Assembly: GCF_001427635.1 (NCBI RefSeq)
Contig: NZ_LMHA01000002.1
Coordinates: 186,001-250,000 of the forward strand
Direction of reading: 5' to 3'
Length of the DNA: 64,000 nt
Source of the DNA: Pseudoxanthomonas sp. Root65
GTDB lineage: Bacteria > Pseudomonadota > Gammaproteobacteria > Xanthomonadales > Xanthomonadaceae
Both the position numbers and the translations under genes were made by a program. Numbering within the stretch: the first letter of the stretch is position 1; the number at the start of each line of letters is the position of its first letter. Below are positions 12,297-23,349 of this stretch, one piece after another. The notes below the pieces were generated by a model. It was not told where the DNA came from, searched no databases, and worked only from the letters and a program-made list of their open reading frames with translations.

Positions 12297-13354
12297 GCGA
12301 CGGCGGCTTGCCGCGCGCGTTCGGGGCGCCGGTGCTGTCGGCGCGCATCCGTAGTACGCCGGAGGATTTCTTCGTCGAGGAACTGGACGGCTTCGAGCCC
12401 TCCGGCGAAGGCGAGCATCTGCTTCTCACCGTCGAGAAGCGTGGCATGAACACCGTGTTTGCGGCCAAGCAGATCGCCGCGTGGGCAGGTATCGCCGAGA
12501 TGGGCGTGGGCTACGCAGGACTGAAGGATCGCCATGCGGTGACCCGGCAGCGCTTCAGCGTACATCTGCCGCGCAAGGTGGCGCCCGATCTGGCGAAGCT
12601 GGCCGTCGACGGGTTGACGGTCGTCGCGTCGACCTGGCACTCGCGCAAACTGCCGCGCGGTGCGCTGGCCGGCAACCGGTTCGAGCTGGTGCTGCGCGAC
12701 GTGGCCGGCGATGCCGAGGCCATCGAGGCGCGGCTGCGCGAGATCGCGGCGCACGGCCTGCCGAACTGGTTCGGCGAGCAGCGCTTCGGCCGCGATGGCG
12801 GCAACGTGGCGGCGGCCCTGGCGATGTTCGCCGGACGTCGCGTCAGGCGCGAGCAGCGCTCGCTGCTGATCTCGGCGGCGCGCTCGGAGCTGTTCAACCG
12901 CGTGCTCGCGGCCCGACTGGCGGACGGCAGCTGGAATCGTGGCCTGGAAGGCGAGGTCTGGATGCTGGCGGGCAGTCGCAGCGTGTTCGGACCCGAGCCG
13001 TGGAGCGATCCGTTGGCGCAGCGGCTTGCCCACTTCGATATCCATCCCACGGGTCCCTTGTGGGGCGCCGGCGAGCCGCGCACGCAAGCGGACGCGCGCG
13101 AATGCGAGACAACGGCGTTGCAGGGCGAGGACGCGTTGGCCTTGCGTGCCGGGCTGGAACAGGAGGGATTGCGCCAGGAGCGTCGCGCACTGCGGCTGGT
13201 TCCGCAGGGATTGGCATGGTCCTGGTTGCCGGACGACGCCTTGCGCCTGACGTTCGCGCTACCGCCCGGCAGCTATGCCACCGCCGTGCTGCACGAGCTG
13301 GGCACGGTCACGGATGCGTCGCAGGGCGACGACCGTCCGTCGGCACGCGACTGA
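12293..13354 (+). CDS. truD: tRNA pseudouridine(13) synthase
   Basis: 353 residues. Converts U13 to pseudouridine in certain tRNAs. The catalytic aspartate is Asp79 in [31 protein letters not shown] near the N-terminus and [15 protein letters not shown] in the middle are TruD signatures. The GTG start at 12293 overlaps the ispF stop. This is the last gene of the pyrG-to-truD run. SurE, which often follows, is here separated by a lipoprotein and an antisense Smr gene. Confidence 0.95.
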   Translation: MSDGGLPRAFGAPVLSARIRSTPEDFFVEELDGFEPSGEGEHLLLTVEKRGMNTVFAAKQIAAWAGIAEMGVGYAGLKDRHAVTRQRFSVHLPRKVAPDLAKLAVDGLTVVASTWHSRKLPRGALAGNRFELVLRDVAGDAEAIEARLREIAAHGLPNWFGEQRFGRDGGNVAAALAMFAGRRVRREQRSLLISAARSELFNRVLAARLADGSWNRGLEGEVWMLAGSRSVFGPEPWSDPLAQRLAHFDIHPTGPLWGAGEPRTQADARECETTALQGEDALALRAGLEQEGLRQERRALRLVPQGLAWSWLPDDALRLTFALPPGSYATAVLHELGTVTDASQGDDRPSARD

Positions 13355-13471
13355 CGGCACTGGAAGCGATGCACCGCAGGCGTATAAGCGCAATCAGGCA
13401 CGCCACGCCGCCATGACGTCGGGAGCGAGTGGCGTCGCCAGACCCCATTGACCTGTGTCGGAGGGAATGCC

Positions 13472-13696
13472 ATGAACGCCATGATCCGTCTCGCCGTTGC
13501 CGTCTCCGCGTGTGGTTTGCTGGCAGCTTGCGCCAGTAGCGGTGGCACCGCATCGTCGCCTCCGCCCGAACAGCGGCCACTCACCGCCGAACAGCAGTAC
13601 ATCGCTTATGTGGAACGGATCGCCAAACGGCGAGGCATCACGTTGACCTGGGTCAATCCACCGCGGATCGAGGAAAAGAAGGCCGCCCCGCAATAA
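13472..13696 (+). CDS. small lipoprotein
   Basis: 74 residues, no recognised family. The N-terminus MNAMIRLAVAVSACGLLAAC ends in a lipobox (LAAC, then Ala-Ser-Ser), so it should be lipidated, and Ser at +3 does not suggest inner-membrane retention. The mature part is short, Pro-rich, then EQQYIAYVERIAKRRGITLTW. GGAGGG at 13460-13465 is 6 bp before the ATG and fixes the start. It is convergent with the smr gene (27 bp between ends). Confidence 0.75.
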   Translation: MNAMIRLAVAVSACGLLAACASSGGTASSPPPEQRPLTAEQQYIAYVERIAKRRGITLTWVNPPRIEEKKAAPQ

Positions 13697-13722
13697 GGGC
13701 GTGGCGCCTGCCGATGGCGCGC

Positions 13723-14271
13723 TCAGCGGTGGGCAAGCAGTACCAGGACCGCCCCGGTGCCGCCCTGCGTGGGCGGTGCCGAGTGGAAGGCCATGACGTC
13801 GGCGCGCTGGCGCAGGATCCGGTCGACCAGATTCTTCAGCACGGGTGCGTCGCTGTCCGATCGCTGGCCCTTGCCATGGATCACGCGCACGCAGCCGTGG
13901 TCGTGCGCATGCGCCTCGGCGAGGAACCGGCGTAGCAGGCTTTCCGCCTGCAGCGCAGTGGCGCCGTGCAGGTCCAGTTCGTCCTGCACCGAGAACTGTC
14001 CCCGCTTGAGACGCTGGAAGGCGCGGGGCGACAGCGCCTCGCGGCGGTAGCTCAAGACATCGCCCGCCGCATGCAGGTCCAGCGTGTCCAGGCCACGTTG
14101 GAACTCGCTGCGCGCATCGTGTTCGTCGCGCTCGGCCATGCGTGCCGCCGGTCTCGGAGGCGCCTTGCGGGGTGGCAGCGGCGCCTCCTGCAGCTTGCGC
14201 ACCTCGCCGATCGCATCGCGGAACAGCGCAGCGTCATCGTCATCGTCATCGGGCGGGGCGGAACGGGCCAT
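13723..14271 (-). CDS. Smr-domain protein
   Basis: 182 residues. The C-terminal Smr domain (about residues 95-180) has the diagnostic DELDLHGATALQAESLLRRF and VRVIHGKGQRSD motifs; Smr domains are nicking or structure-specific nuclease domains also found at the end of MutS2. The N-terminal part is charged, with an Asp run (PPDDDDDDAALF) and a conserved helix ahead of the domain. It resembles stand-alone SmrA/YdaL-type proteins. It is divergent from surE, and the shared upstream region is about 90 bp. Confidence 0.88.
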   Translation of the reverse strand: MARSAPPDDDDDDAALFRDAIGEVRKLQEAPLPPRKAPPRPAARMAERDEHDARSEFQRGLDTLDLHAAGDVLSYRREALSPRAFQRLKRGQFSVQDELDLHGATALQAESLLRRFLAEAHAHDHGCVRVIHGKGQRSDSDAPVLKNLVDRILRQRADVMAFHSAPPTQGGTGAVLVLLAHR

Positions 14272-14360
14272 GCCATCAGCGTAGCGGCATCGCGACGTGA
14301 CGCAAGCGCGGGAAGCACCGGCGCGGTTCCGGTATCATGGGGCCGTCCCTGAGGAAACCC

Positions 14361-15140
14361 ATGCGCGTACTGGTCAGCAACGACGACGGCGTCGACGCCC
14401 CCGGCATCCGAATCCTGGCAGAGGGCCTGCGCCATGCGGGCCACGAAGTGTATGTGGTCGCGCCCGACCGCGACCGCTCCGGTGCCAGCAACTCGCTGAC
14501 GCTCGACCTGCCGATCCGGCTGAAGCGCATCGACCACTACACCTGCAGCATCGCCGGCACGCCGACCGACTGCGTGCACCTGGCATTGACCGGCATGCTG
14601 GAGTTCGAGCCGGACATCGTGGTGTCGGGCATCAACAACACCGCCAACCTGGGCGACGACGTCATTTACTCCGGCACCGTGTCGGCGGCGATGGAGGGGC
14701 GGTTCCTCGGCCTGCCGGCGGTGGCGATGTCGCTGGTCAGCAAGAACCACGACGCCAACCACTACGACACCGCCGCGCGCGCCGCCGTGGAAATCGTGGC
14801 CCGGCTGAAGTCGGACCCGCTGCCGGCCGACACCATCCTCAACGTCAACGTGCCGGATCTGGCCTGGGCGGACGTGCGCGGCTTCGAGGTCACCCGCCTC
14901 GGCAACCGCCACCGTTCCGAGGCCTGCGTGCCGCAACCGGATCCGCGCGGCCACACCGTGTACTGGATCGGGCCCGCCGGGCGCGAGCAGGATGCGGGCC
15001 CGGGCACCGATTTCCATGCGGTGCGCACCGGCCATATCTCGATCACGCCGATCCACGTCGACCTGACCCGCTACCAGGCGCTGGAAAAAGTCGCCGGCTG
15101 GGTCGATGGCCTGACGGCCGCGCTCGAGGATCCGGCATGA
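14361..15140 (+). CDS. surE: 5'/3'-nucleotidase SurE
   Basis: 259 residues. Metal-dependent nucleoside monophosphatase linked to stationary-phase survival. [16 protein letters not shown] holds the metal-binding Asp pair; [19 protein letters not shown] is the second signature. The ATG at 14361 has GAGGA at 14351-14355. An ATG 24 bp upstream would add MGPSLRKP and is less likely. It overlaps pcm by 4 bp (ATGA). surE-pcm-nlpD is an old conserved gene group. Confidence 0.96.
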   Translation: MRVLVSNDDGVDAPGIRILAEGLRHAGHEVYVVAPDRDRSGASNSLTLDLPIRLKRIDHYTCSIAGTPTDCVHLALTGMLEFEPDIVVSGINNTANLGDDVIYSGTVSAAMEGRFLGLPAVAMSLVSKNHDANHYDTAARAAVEIVARLKSDPLPADTILNVNVPDLAWADVRGFEVTRLGNRHRSEACVPQPDPRGHTVYWIGPAGREQDAGPGTDFHAVRTGHISITPIHVDLTRYQALEKVAGWVDGLTAALEDPA

Positions 15141-15814
15141 CGCCACGGTTGCGGCTGCAGCCCGAAGCGGTGGGCGTGGGCATGACCTCGCAGCGGGTAC
15201 GCGACCGTCTGGTCGAGCGCCTGCGCGAGGCCGGCATCGCCGACGAGCGCGTGCTCAACGCCATCCGCACATTGCCGCGCCACCTGTTCGTCGACGAGGC
15301 GCTGGCGACGCGCGCGTACGAGGACACCGCGCTGCCGATCGGCCACAGCCAGACCATCTCGCAGCCGTGGGTGGTGGCGCGGATGACCGAGGTGCTGCTG
15401 GAAACGGCGCCGAAGAAGGTACTTGAGATCGGTACCGGCTCCGGTTACCAGGCGGCCGTGCTGGCCGTGCTGGGGCTGGAGGTCTATACCGTCGAGCGCA
15501 TCGGCGACCTGCTGCGGCAGGCGCGCAAGCGGTTGCGCCAGATGGGGTTCAACGTGCGCAGCAAGCACGATGACGGACGCATCGGCTGGGCCGAGCATGG
15601 TCCTTACGACGCCATCATCGTGACCGCCGCCGCGCCTGCGCTGGTGCCGGTGCTGGTGGAACAACTCGCTGTCGGCGGACAACTCGTGGCGCCGGTCGGG
15701 GGCAGCGGTTCGCAGTCGCTGGTGCGGCTGGTGAAGCGCGACGATGGCAGCGTGGAGGAAACCACGCTGGCGCCGGTGGTGTTCGTGCCGCTGCTGTCCG
15801 GCACGCTGGATTGA
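15137..15814 (+). CDS. pcm: protein-L-isoaspartate O-methyltransferase
   Basis: 225 residues. Methylates isoaspartyl residues in aged proteins using S-adenosylmethionine. Conserved features are [40 protein letters not shown], the SAM loop [15 protein letters not shown] and the late [14 protein letters not shown]. Coupled to surE by an ATGA overlap and followed after 4 bp by an ExoD-like gene. Confidence 0.96.
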   Translation: MTPRLRLQPEAVGVGMTSQRVRDRLVERLREAGIADERVLNAIRTLPRHLFVDEALATRAYEDTALPIGHSQTISQPWVVARMTEVLLETAPKKVLEIGTGSGYQAAVLAVLGLEVYTVERIGDLLRQARKRLRQMGFNVRSKHDDGRIGWAEHGPYDAIIVTAAAPALVPVLVEQLAVGGQLVAPVGGSGSQSLVRLVKRDDGSVEETTLAPVVFVPLLSGTLD

Positions 15815-15818
15815 AGGC

Positions 15819-16475
15819 GTGACGACACCCGATCCCCGCCATGGACTTCCCGGCGACACTTCATCGCTGGGCGAACAGCTGGCCGGCATCATCGAGCGGC
15901 TGCCCCCGGATTCGCTGAGTCTTGGCGAACTGCTGGATGTCTTCAGCGATGAGGGCCTGCTGCTGCTGACCATCCTGCTGACACTGGTATTCCTGATCCC
16001 GGTCTCGATCCCGGGCGTGAGCACTGTCTTTGGTGCCGCGATCCTGCTCGTCGGCATCAGCCGTCTGGTCAACCGGCCCCTGTGGTTGCCGCAGCGGATC
16101 AAGCACAAAGCCTTGCCGGCCGATCGCCTGAGGCCGGGCCTGACGTCGGGCCTGGTGTGGGTGCGTCGCATGGAAAAGATCAGCCGTCCGCGCCGGTTGC
16201 GGCTGTTCGTCGACGGGCCGGGACAGGGCGTCATCAACAATCTGGCCTTCATCCTGGCGGCGCTGCTGCTGATGGCCCCTTTCGGATTCGTACCATTCAG
16301 CAACACCCTGCCAGCCTTGGCCCTGCTGCTGTATGCCATCGGCTTCATTCAGCGCGACGGCGGCGCCATCCTGCTCGGCCATCTGGCCAATATCGGCACG
16401 ATCGTCTATTTCAGCGTGCTGATCGGTGGCGGCGGCGTGGCGGCCCGCGAACTGTTCCAGCGATTGACCGGCTGA
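15819..16475 (+). CDS. ExoD-family membrane protein
   Basis: 218 residues from a GTG at 15819, the first start codon after pcm in this frame; an ATG upstream at 15744 would overlap pcm by 71 bp. A hydrophilic N-terminus leads into hydrophobic segments: LLLLTILLTLVFLIPVSIPG with the family GVSTVFGAAILLVG stretch, then NNLAFILAALLLMAPFGFVP, PALALLLYAIGFIQRDG and a final helix. The FLIPVSIPGVSTVFGA and IGFIQRDG patterns fit the ExoD family, named for an exopolysaccharide gene of rhizobia. The role is not established. It sits between pcm and nlpD. Confidence 0.8.
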   Translation: MTTPDPRHGLPGDTSSLGEQLAGIIERLPPDSLSLGELLDVFSDEGLLLLTILLTLVFLIPVSIPGVSTVFGAAILLVGISRLVNRPLWLPQRIKHKALPADRLRPGLTSGLVWVRRMEKISRPRRLRLFVDGPGQGVINNLAFILAALLLMAPFGFVPFSNTLPALALLLYAIGFIQRDGGAILLGHLANIGTIVYFSVLIGGGGVAARELFQRLTG

Positions 16476-16514
16476 GCCGTGCGGCTCCCGCCTTGTGAGG
16501 AAACGACCGAACGC

Positions 16515-17316
16515 ATGACCACGACGCTCCGCTCCGGCCACCGCATCACGCGCGCCCTCTTGATCGGCATCGCCGTGGCGATGCTGGGTGCCTGTTCCAC
16601 GACGGTGGTGCGCGAGCCTTCGACCTCGTCGTCCACGCGCAAGCCGTCGCAGGCCAAGCCGGGCGCCACGGTGCGCGTGCAGCGTGGCGACACGCTGTAC
16701 GGCATCGCCTTCCGCAACGGGGTGGACGTCAACGATCTGGCCCGCTGGAACGGCCTGGCTGCGCCTTACACGATCTATCCCGGCCAGTCGCTGAAACTCT
16801 TTCCAGGCAGTGGCAGCAGCCGGCCTTCGGGCACAACCGGCGCACCCGCGCCGACCCGGCCCGCGACCGGCACGGCCACCCGGCCGCCTCCGGCACCCGT
16901 CACCCGTCACCCGCCCGGCGGCAACGCCGGCGCCGGCCGCAAGTGGATTCACCTGGCGCTGGCCTGCCGACGGGCACCTGATCGGCCGCTTCGTCGCGGG
17001 CGATGCCACCAAGCAGGGCGTCGATATCGCCGGCAGCAGCGGGCAGGCGGTGCGTGCCGCCGCGGATGGCGTGGTGGTCTATTCCGGCGCGGGGCTGGTG
17101 GGTTACGGCGAACTAATCATCATCAAGCACAGCGAAGCCTGGCTGTCCGCGTACGGACACAACCGCAAGCGCCTGGTGAACGAAGGCCAGAGCATCAAGG
17201 CCGGCCAGCAGATCGCGGAGATGGGCCGCAGCGGCGCCTCGCGCGACATGCTGCACTTCGAGATCCGCCACAACGGCAAGCCGGTGGATCCGTTGCAGTA
17301 TCTGCCGCCGCGTTGA
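16515..17316 (+). pseudogene. nlpD: NlpD-type LysM/M23 lipoprotein, frameshifted
   Basis: NlpD is an outer-membrane lipoprotein that activates the amidase AmiC during division. The first part (frame of 16515) has a lipoprotein signal ending MLGAC, a LysM domain (VRVQRGDTLYGIAFRNG) and a Pro/Thr-rich linker. The second part, in another frame, has the LytM/M23 domain: GVDIAGSSGQAVRAAADGVV through MLHFEIRHNGKPVDPLQYL. The first zinc-site His is absent, as in other NlpD-type activators. The frames join at a tandem 7-bp duplication, GTCACCC twice (16899-16912); removing one copy restores PAPVTRPAATPAPAASGFTW. As written the protein is split. It could be a true mutation, a slippage-prone switch or an assembly error. 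Confidence 0.85.
16899..16912 (+). repeat. 7-bp tandem duplication causing the nlpD frameshift
   Basis: GTCACCC occurs twice in direct contact (16899-16905 and 16906-16912), preceded by CACCC. The extra unit adds seven bases (one beyond a multiple of three) and moves the M23 domain out of frame. Deleting one unit restores one continuous reading frame. Confidence 0.8.
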
Positions 17317-17327
17317 GCGCCGTGCCG

Positions 17328-18182
17328 ATGTCCCTGTCCTCGTGGCGGAAGCCGGCCATCGCCACCGTGGCGCTGCTCGCGGTGCTGGCGCTGGCGGCCT
17401 GCCAGCACCGGCGGACGGTGCCGGCACCGTCGACCTTCGACGTCGTCACCCTCAACCTCTGGCACGACAAGCAGGACTGGCCGCGCCGGCAGGACATGAT
17501 CGTCGCCGAGCTGACGTCTCTGTCGCCGGAGGTGATCGTGTTGCAGGAAGTGCTGCAGGACGCCGCCTTGCCCAACCAGGCCCAGGTGCTGGCCTCGCGG
17601 CTGGGCTACCAGTACCGCTTCTTTTCCGCCGATGCGCCGGACCAGGTTCGCCGCTACGGCAATGCCATCCTGGTGAAAGGTGAGATCGAGCAGTCGCGCG
17701 GGGTCACGCTGGCGCCGCTGGACGACTACCGCAATGCAGGCTGGGTGCGCACCACGGTCGATGGCCGCCCGTTGAACGTCTACGCGACCCATCTGCACTA
17801 CAAGCCGGAAGGCGGCGCGATCCGTGCCGAGCAGATCGCCGGCGTGCTGGCGCTGATCGACGAAACGGCGGGCGATGCGCCCTCGATCATCGGCGGCGAT
17901 TTCAATACACGTTCGGATACGCCGGAACTGGCCCCGCTGCGTGCGCGATTCATCGAGGCCTACGAACAGGCGCACATGGGCGTGGATGCCAATACACCGG
18001 CGCACACCACGCTCAACCCGCACCTGGGCCACGCGCCGATCCGCATCGATCACGTGTTCGCGCAGCGCGATGTGTTCCGTGTTGCCGACGCCGACATCAT
18101 CCTCGACCAGACCGACGCCACGGGCGCCTGGCCCTCCGACCACTACGGCGTGCGGGTGCGGCTGGTGCGCGTCGCCGACTGA
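17328..18182 (+). CDS. endonuclease/exonuclease/phosphatase-family lipoprotein
   Basis: 284 residues from the ATG at 17328 (a GTG at 17322 is possible). A signal of about 25 residues ends LALAAC-Q, a lipobox. The domain shows FDVVTLNLWHDKQDW, VIVLQEVLQD with the metal-binding Glu, YATHLHYKPEGG, GGDFNTRSDTPEL with the catalytic Asp/Asn, and SDHYGVRVRL with the final His. These are the hallmarks of EEP hydrolases, which cleave phosphodiesters such as DNA, sphingomyelin or inositol phosphates; the substrate is unknown. Its 3' end overlaps the convergent M15 gene by 40 bp. It shares a frame with the 5' part of broken nlpD, but that open stretch is not one protein. Confidence 0.85.
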   Translation: MSLSSWRKPAIATVALLAVLALAACQHRRTVPAPSTFDVVTLNLWHDKQDWPRRQDMIVAELTSLSPEVIVLQEVLQDAALPNQAQVLASRLGYQYRFFSADAPDQVRRYGNAILVKGEIEQSRGVTLAPLDDYRNAGWVRTTVDGRPLNVYATHLHYKPEGGAIRAEQIAGVLALIDETAGDAPSIIGGDFNTRSDTPELAPLRARFIEAYEQAHMGVDANTPAHTTLNPHLGHAPIRIDHVFAQRDVFRVADADIILDQTDATGAWPSDHYGVRVRLVRVAD

Positions 18183-18772
18183 CCGGCCGTGCCCACGCAC
18201 AGCGAGGTGCCGCGACGATGGTCGGTTCCCCACGTGCGATGCCCCTCGGTATCGATGTGGATCCGTGTCGGCGTATAGAAGCCCAATCCCATCGCCAGCG
18301 ACGGTCCCCGGGTGCGCCAGAACGCGCACAGGGCGGCCACATGGGTGTCGTCGGCGAGGTCGAAGTCCAGTGCGTTGTTGAGCAGGTGACGGCTGCGGCT
18401 GCTTCCGCCCGAGCAGCGGTTCACGTCGGCGGACCGGTAACCCGAACGGACATTGCCGCCTTCGACGATCCCCATCGCCTGCAACTGCGCCACCAGGCGC
18501 AGGGTCGGCACGATGGCCGCCGCGCGATCTGGGGGCGGGAGCAGGAATTCCGGCGCCTCGCAGGCCTGCCAGCGGCGGCTGGACCGCAGGAGTGCGTGCA
18601 TGGGGACGACATCGCCGACGCCGGCATCGGCCAGGGTGCGCTCGTATCCGCTCAGCCCCTGCGCGCCAGCGCTTTGCTGCCATGAGCTGTAGCGCTGGAC
18701 GGCATCGGGGGTGGGAGGGGTGCAGGCCGTGATCGACCCGACGACGAGCAGCAGCAGGCCGGCGCGACCCAT
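18143..18772 (-). CDS. M15-family peptidase-like lipoprotein
   Basis: 209 residues starting MGRAGLLLLVVGSITAC, a lipoprotein signal. The catalytic part has GNVRSGYRSADVNRCSGG, then SRHLLNNALDFDL (the SxHxxxxAxD zinc motif), and near the end RIHIDTEGHRTWG with the third zinc His. This pattern fits M15-type D,D-carboxypeptidases or related peptidoglycan peptidases. It may trim cell-wall peptides in the periplasm. Its last 40 bp overlap the end of the opposite-strand EEP gene. Confidence 0.8.
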   Translation of the reverse strand: MGRAGLLLLVVGSITACTPPTPDAVQRYSSWQQSAGAQGLSGYERTLADAGVGDVVPMHALLRSSRRWQACEAPEFLLPPPDRAAAIVPTLRLVAQLQAMGIVEGGNVRSGYRSADVNRCSGGSSRSRHLLNNALDFDLADDTHVAALCAFWRTRGPSLAMGLGFYTPTRIHIDTEGHRTWGTDHRRGTSLCVGTAGQSATRTSRTRTP

Positions 18773-18785
18773 CGCCGCGCCGGGG

Positions 18786-19163
18786 TCAGCGGGGAGCCAG
18801 CAGGAAACCGGCGACGACCTTGCGCGATTCGCCGGCCAGCACGTTGAAGGTGCGGGCGGCGGCGGCATTGGTCATGACTTCCAGGCCCACGCCCTGGCGC
18901 AGGCAGGCCGCCATCACGGCCGCGGGCGGGAACACCTGCCGGTCGCCCGTCCCCAGCAGGATCACTTCCGGCTGCAGCGCCAGCAGGGGCGCCAGATCGT
19001 CCGGTACCAGCGCGGCACTGTCGTGCGCCGGCCAGTCTTCCACGAGTTGCTGCGGGGAAAGGATGAAGCTGGCCGACAGCGTGCGGTCGTTCACGCGCGC
19101 GAGGCTGCCGTCGGCGGACCGCAGGGCGAAGGCGTAGTCGGGCAGTTCGTGGCTCAGTTGCAT
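18786..19163 (-). CDS. Mth938-like (DUF498) domain protein
   Basis: 125 residues, a single-domain protein of the Mth938/AAMDC-type fold. Conserved features are SFILSPQQLVEDWP in the N-terminal half, PEVILLGTGDRQVFPP, and GLEVMTNAAAARTFNVLAGE. The GTG and MxTxAAxRTYN motifs are typical. Homologues include complex I assembly factors in eukaryotes, but the bacterial role is not settled. It lies 13 bp upstream of the M15 gene and 22 bp downstream of yhbY, all on the minus strand, so these three may form one transcript. Confidence 0.85.
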   Translation of the reverse strand: MQLSHELPDYAFALRSADGSLARVNDRTLSASFILSPQQLVEDWPAHDSAALVPDDLAPLLALQPEVILLGTGDRQVFPPAAVMAACLRQGVGLEVMTNAAAARTFNVLAGESRKVVAGFLLAPR

Positions 19164-19185
19164 GGCAGGCGCCTGCGTGCCGGGA

Positions 19186-19491
19186 TCAGCCGCGCGGCAG
19201 CACGATGTGTCGGCGTTCCTTGCTGGGGCGGTAGAGGACGGCGGTATGGCCGATCCGCTGCACGAGGGCGGCGTCGACCTTGTCGGCCAATTCGCCGATC
19301 ATGGCGTCACGGGCCTCGCGGTCTTCGCCGATGACCTTGACCTTGACCAGTTCGTGCTGCTCCAGCACAGCGTCCAGCTCGGCGATGAAGGCCGGGGTTA
19401 CGCCCTTGTTGCCGATCTGCAGCAGGGCCTTCAGGTCGTGGGCCTGGCCGCGCAGGAAACGGGTCTGGGCAGCGGTCAGGGCGACGGGCAT
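19186..19491 (-). CDS. yhbY: ribosome assembly RNA-binding protein YhbY
   Basis: 101 residues, one CRM domain. LTAAQTRFLRGQAHDLKALL then QIGNKGVTPAFIAELDAVLE with the conserved GxxG-type loop, and LVKVKVIGEDREAR complete the fold. Binds pre-50S ribosomal particles in E. coli. It is divergent from rlmE, as in many gammaproteobacteria, with about 100 bp between the two starts. Confidence 0.95.
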   Translation of the reverse strand: MPVALTAAQTRFLRGQAHDLKALLQIGNKGVTPAFIAELDAVLEQHELVKVKVIGEDREARDAMIGELADKVDAALVQRIGHTAVLYRPSKERRHIVLPRG

Positions 19492-19590
19492 GCGGCACGG
19501 TACGGGTGGAAAAGGGTGATCAGGGTATCATGGCAACCCCCCAGAACGGCTCCGGCGGCTCCCGTCGCAGCGTGCCCAGAGACCTCGCCC

Positions 19591-20223
19591 ATGGCTACCC
19601 GCAGCAAGAGCAGCCAGCGCTGGCTCAAGGAACATTTCTCCGATCCGTACGTGAAGAAGGCCCAGGCCGAGGGTCTGCGCTCGCGTGCCGCCTACAAGCT
19701 GGAAGAGCTGCTGGAACGCGACCGCCTGCTCAAGCCGGGCATGGTCGTGGTCGACCTGGGCGCGGCCCCCGGTGGCTGGTCGCAGTTCGTCCGCCAGGCG
19801 CTGGGTGCCAGCGGCCGGGTGGTGGCCATGGACATCCTGGACATGCCGCCGCTGGCCGGGGTGGAGTTCCTTCATGGGGATTTCAGGGAGGACAGCGTCC
19901 TATCGCAACTGGAAGCCATGCTGGACGGTGCACCGGTGGACCTTGTGCTGTCCGATATGGCCCCCAATAAGAGTGGTGTGGATGCGGTGGACCAGCCGCG
20001 GATGATGCATCTGGCGGAGTTGGCGATGGAATTCGCCCACGTCCACCTGAAACCGGGCGGGGCGTTCCTGATCAAGCTGTTCCAGGGCACCGGCTCGGAC
20101 GACTACATCCGCGAGCTTCGCCGCCGCTATGACAAGGTGGCGATCCGGAAGCCGGACGCCTCCCGCAAGCGCTCTCCCGAGGTGTACGCCCTGGGACAGG
20201 GCAAGCGGATCCAAATCAAGTAA
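19591..20223 (+). CDS. rlmE: 23S rRNA (uridine(2552)-2'-O)-methyltransferase
   Basis: 210 residues, also called FtsJ/RrmJ. Methylates U2552 in the ribosomal A loop. RSRAAYKLEELLERD carries the catalytic Lys, VVDLGAAPGGWSQF is the SAM loop, LSDMAPNKSG carries the catalytic Asp and FLIKLFQG the second Lys. The start ATG at 19591 gives MATRSKSSQRWLKEHF, the usual N-terminus. ftsH follows 43 bp later, the conserved order. Confidence 0.97.
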   Translation: MATRSKSSQRWLKEHFSDPYVKKAQAEGLRSRAAYKLEELLERDRLLKPGMVVVDLGAAPGGWSQFVRQALGASGRVVAMDILDMPPLAGVEFLHGDFREDSVLSQLEAMLDGAPVDLVLSDMAPNKSGVDAVDQPRMMHLAELAMEFAHVHLKPGGAFLIKLFQGTGSDDYIRELRRRYDKVAIRKPDASRKRSPEVYALGQGKRIQIK

Positions 20224-20266
20224 GGTCACGTAACGTGCGCAAGCGCAAAGAGGAATACCGGAGCCG

Positions 20267-22201
<1,935 letters not shown>

Positions 22202-22229
22202 GGCGCACGGGTCTTCACAACGTCTGACG

Positions 22230-22257
22230 CGAAGGCCTGGCCCATGCCAGGCCTTCG
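22230..22257 (+). terminator. intrinsic-type terminator after ftsH
   Basis: An 11-bp stem CGAAGGCCTGG / CCAGGCCTTCG with a CCCATG loop, 28 bp after the ftsH stop, followed by a short pyrimidine stretch TCGTTTCGG. It separates ftsH from folP. Confidence 0.75.
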
Positions 22258-22391
22258 TCGTTTCGGCAGGGCGGCAGCGACGTCGGTCGTGATGTTCTTG
22301 TGCGGCGGCGGTGGGGTGCCGGGTCGCGACCGACGTCACTCCCACAACGGCACGCGATCTACAATGCCGGTCAACGTTTCCGGAGCCGGCC

Positions 22392-23291
22392 ATGTTCGAC
22401 ACCATTCCGCAGCTGGACTGCGCCGGTCGCATCCTCCGGCTCGACCGCCCGCAAGTCATGGGCATCGTCAACGTCACCCCGGATTCGTTTTCCGATGGGG
22501 GCGCGCACGACACCACCGATGCCGCCGTCGCGCATGCGCTGAAGCTGGTGGAAGAGGGTGCGGACCTGCTCGATATCGGCGGCGAATCCACCCGCCCGGG
22601 CGCCGATGAGGTGCCGCTGGAAGAGGAATTGCGCCGCGTGGTGCCGGTGATCGAACGGCTCGTGGCGCAGGTGTCGATACCGATCAGCATCGACACGTCC
22701 AAGCCGGCGGTGATGCGCGCCGCCGTGCAGGCGGGGGCGGGAATGATCAACGACGTGTACGCGCTGCGTCGCGACGGCGCACTCGATGCCGCCGCGGCGC
22801 TGGACGTGCCGGTGGTGCTGATGCACATGCAGGGCGAGCCGCGTTCGATGCAGGCCGCACCCGACTACGACGATGTCGTCGGTGACGTGCACCGCTTCCT
22901 GGCCGAGCGCATCTTCGCCGCCGAGATGGCGGGTATTGCGAAGAAGCGCCTCGTCGTCGATCCGGGCTTCGGTTTCGGCAAGGACACCGCGCACAACCTG
23001 CAGTTGCTCGCGCAACTGGAGCGCTTCGTCGAACTCGGTGTACCGGTACTGGCCGGCCTGTCGCGCAAGCGCAGCATCGGCCAGATCACCGGCCGCGATG
23101 TACCGGCCGATCGCGTGGCCGGGTCCGTGGCCGCGCACCTGATCGCCGCGCAGCGCGGCGCCGCCATCGTGCGCGTGCACGATGTGGCCGCGACCGTGGA
23201 TGCGTTGAAGGTCTGGAACGCCGTGGCCGCGATTCCCGCGCCGCGCAAGGCGGCGGCCGCACCGACGATCCGCTGGCCGGACGACGACTGA
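22392..23291 (+). CDS. folP: dihydropteroate synthase
   Basis: 299 residues. Joins p-aminobenzoate to pterin diphosphate in folate synthesis; the target of sulfonamides. GIVNVTPDSFSDGGAHDT is the first signature, DIGGESTRPGADEV the second, and DPGFGFGKD and GLSRKRSIG line the active site. The ATG at 22392 gives MFDTIPQLDCAGR; an upstream in-frame extension has no family likeness. glmM, often next to folP, does not follow here; a cytochrome gene does. Confidence 0.96.
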   Translation: MFDTIPQLDCAGRILRLDRPQVMGIVNVTPDSFSDGGAHDTTDAAVAHALKLVEEGADLLDIGGESTRPGADEVPLEEELRRVVPVIERLVAQVSIPISIDTSKPAVMRAAVQAGAGMINDVYALRRDGALDAAAALDVPVVLMHMQGEPRSMQAAPDYDDVVGDVHRFLAERIFAAEMAGIAKKRLVVDPGFGFGKDTAHNLQLLAQLERFVELGVPVLAGLSRKRSIGQITGRDVPADRVAGSVAAHLIAAQRGAAIVRVHDVAATVDALKVWNAVAAIPAPRKAAAAPTIRWPDDD

Positions 23292-23349
23292 CTGGCCGGC
23301 GTGCGGCATCCGGCGCGTTGACACGATGGTCGACCCCGGGGCACACGTC

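Noticed and set aside
16479..18182. One 567-codon protein joining LysM and the EEP hydrolase
   Set aside because: The middle part is out of frame with the M23 domain and only reads through because of the 7-bp duplication; the hydrolase has its own start and lipoprotein signal.
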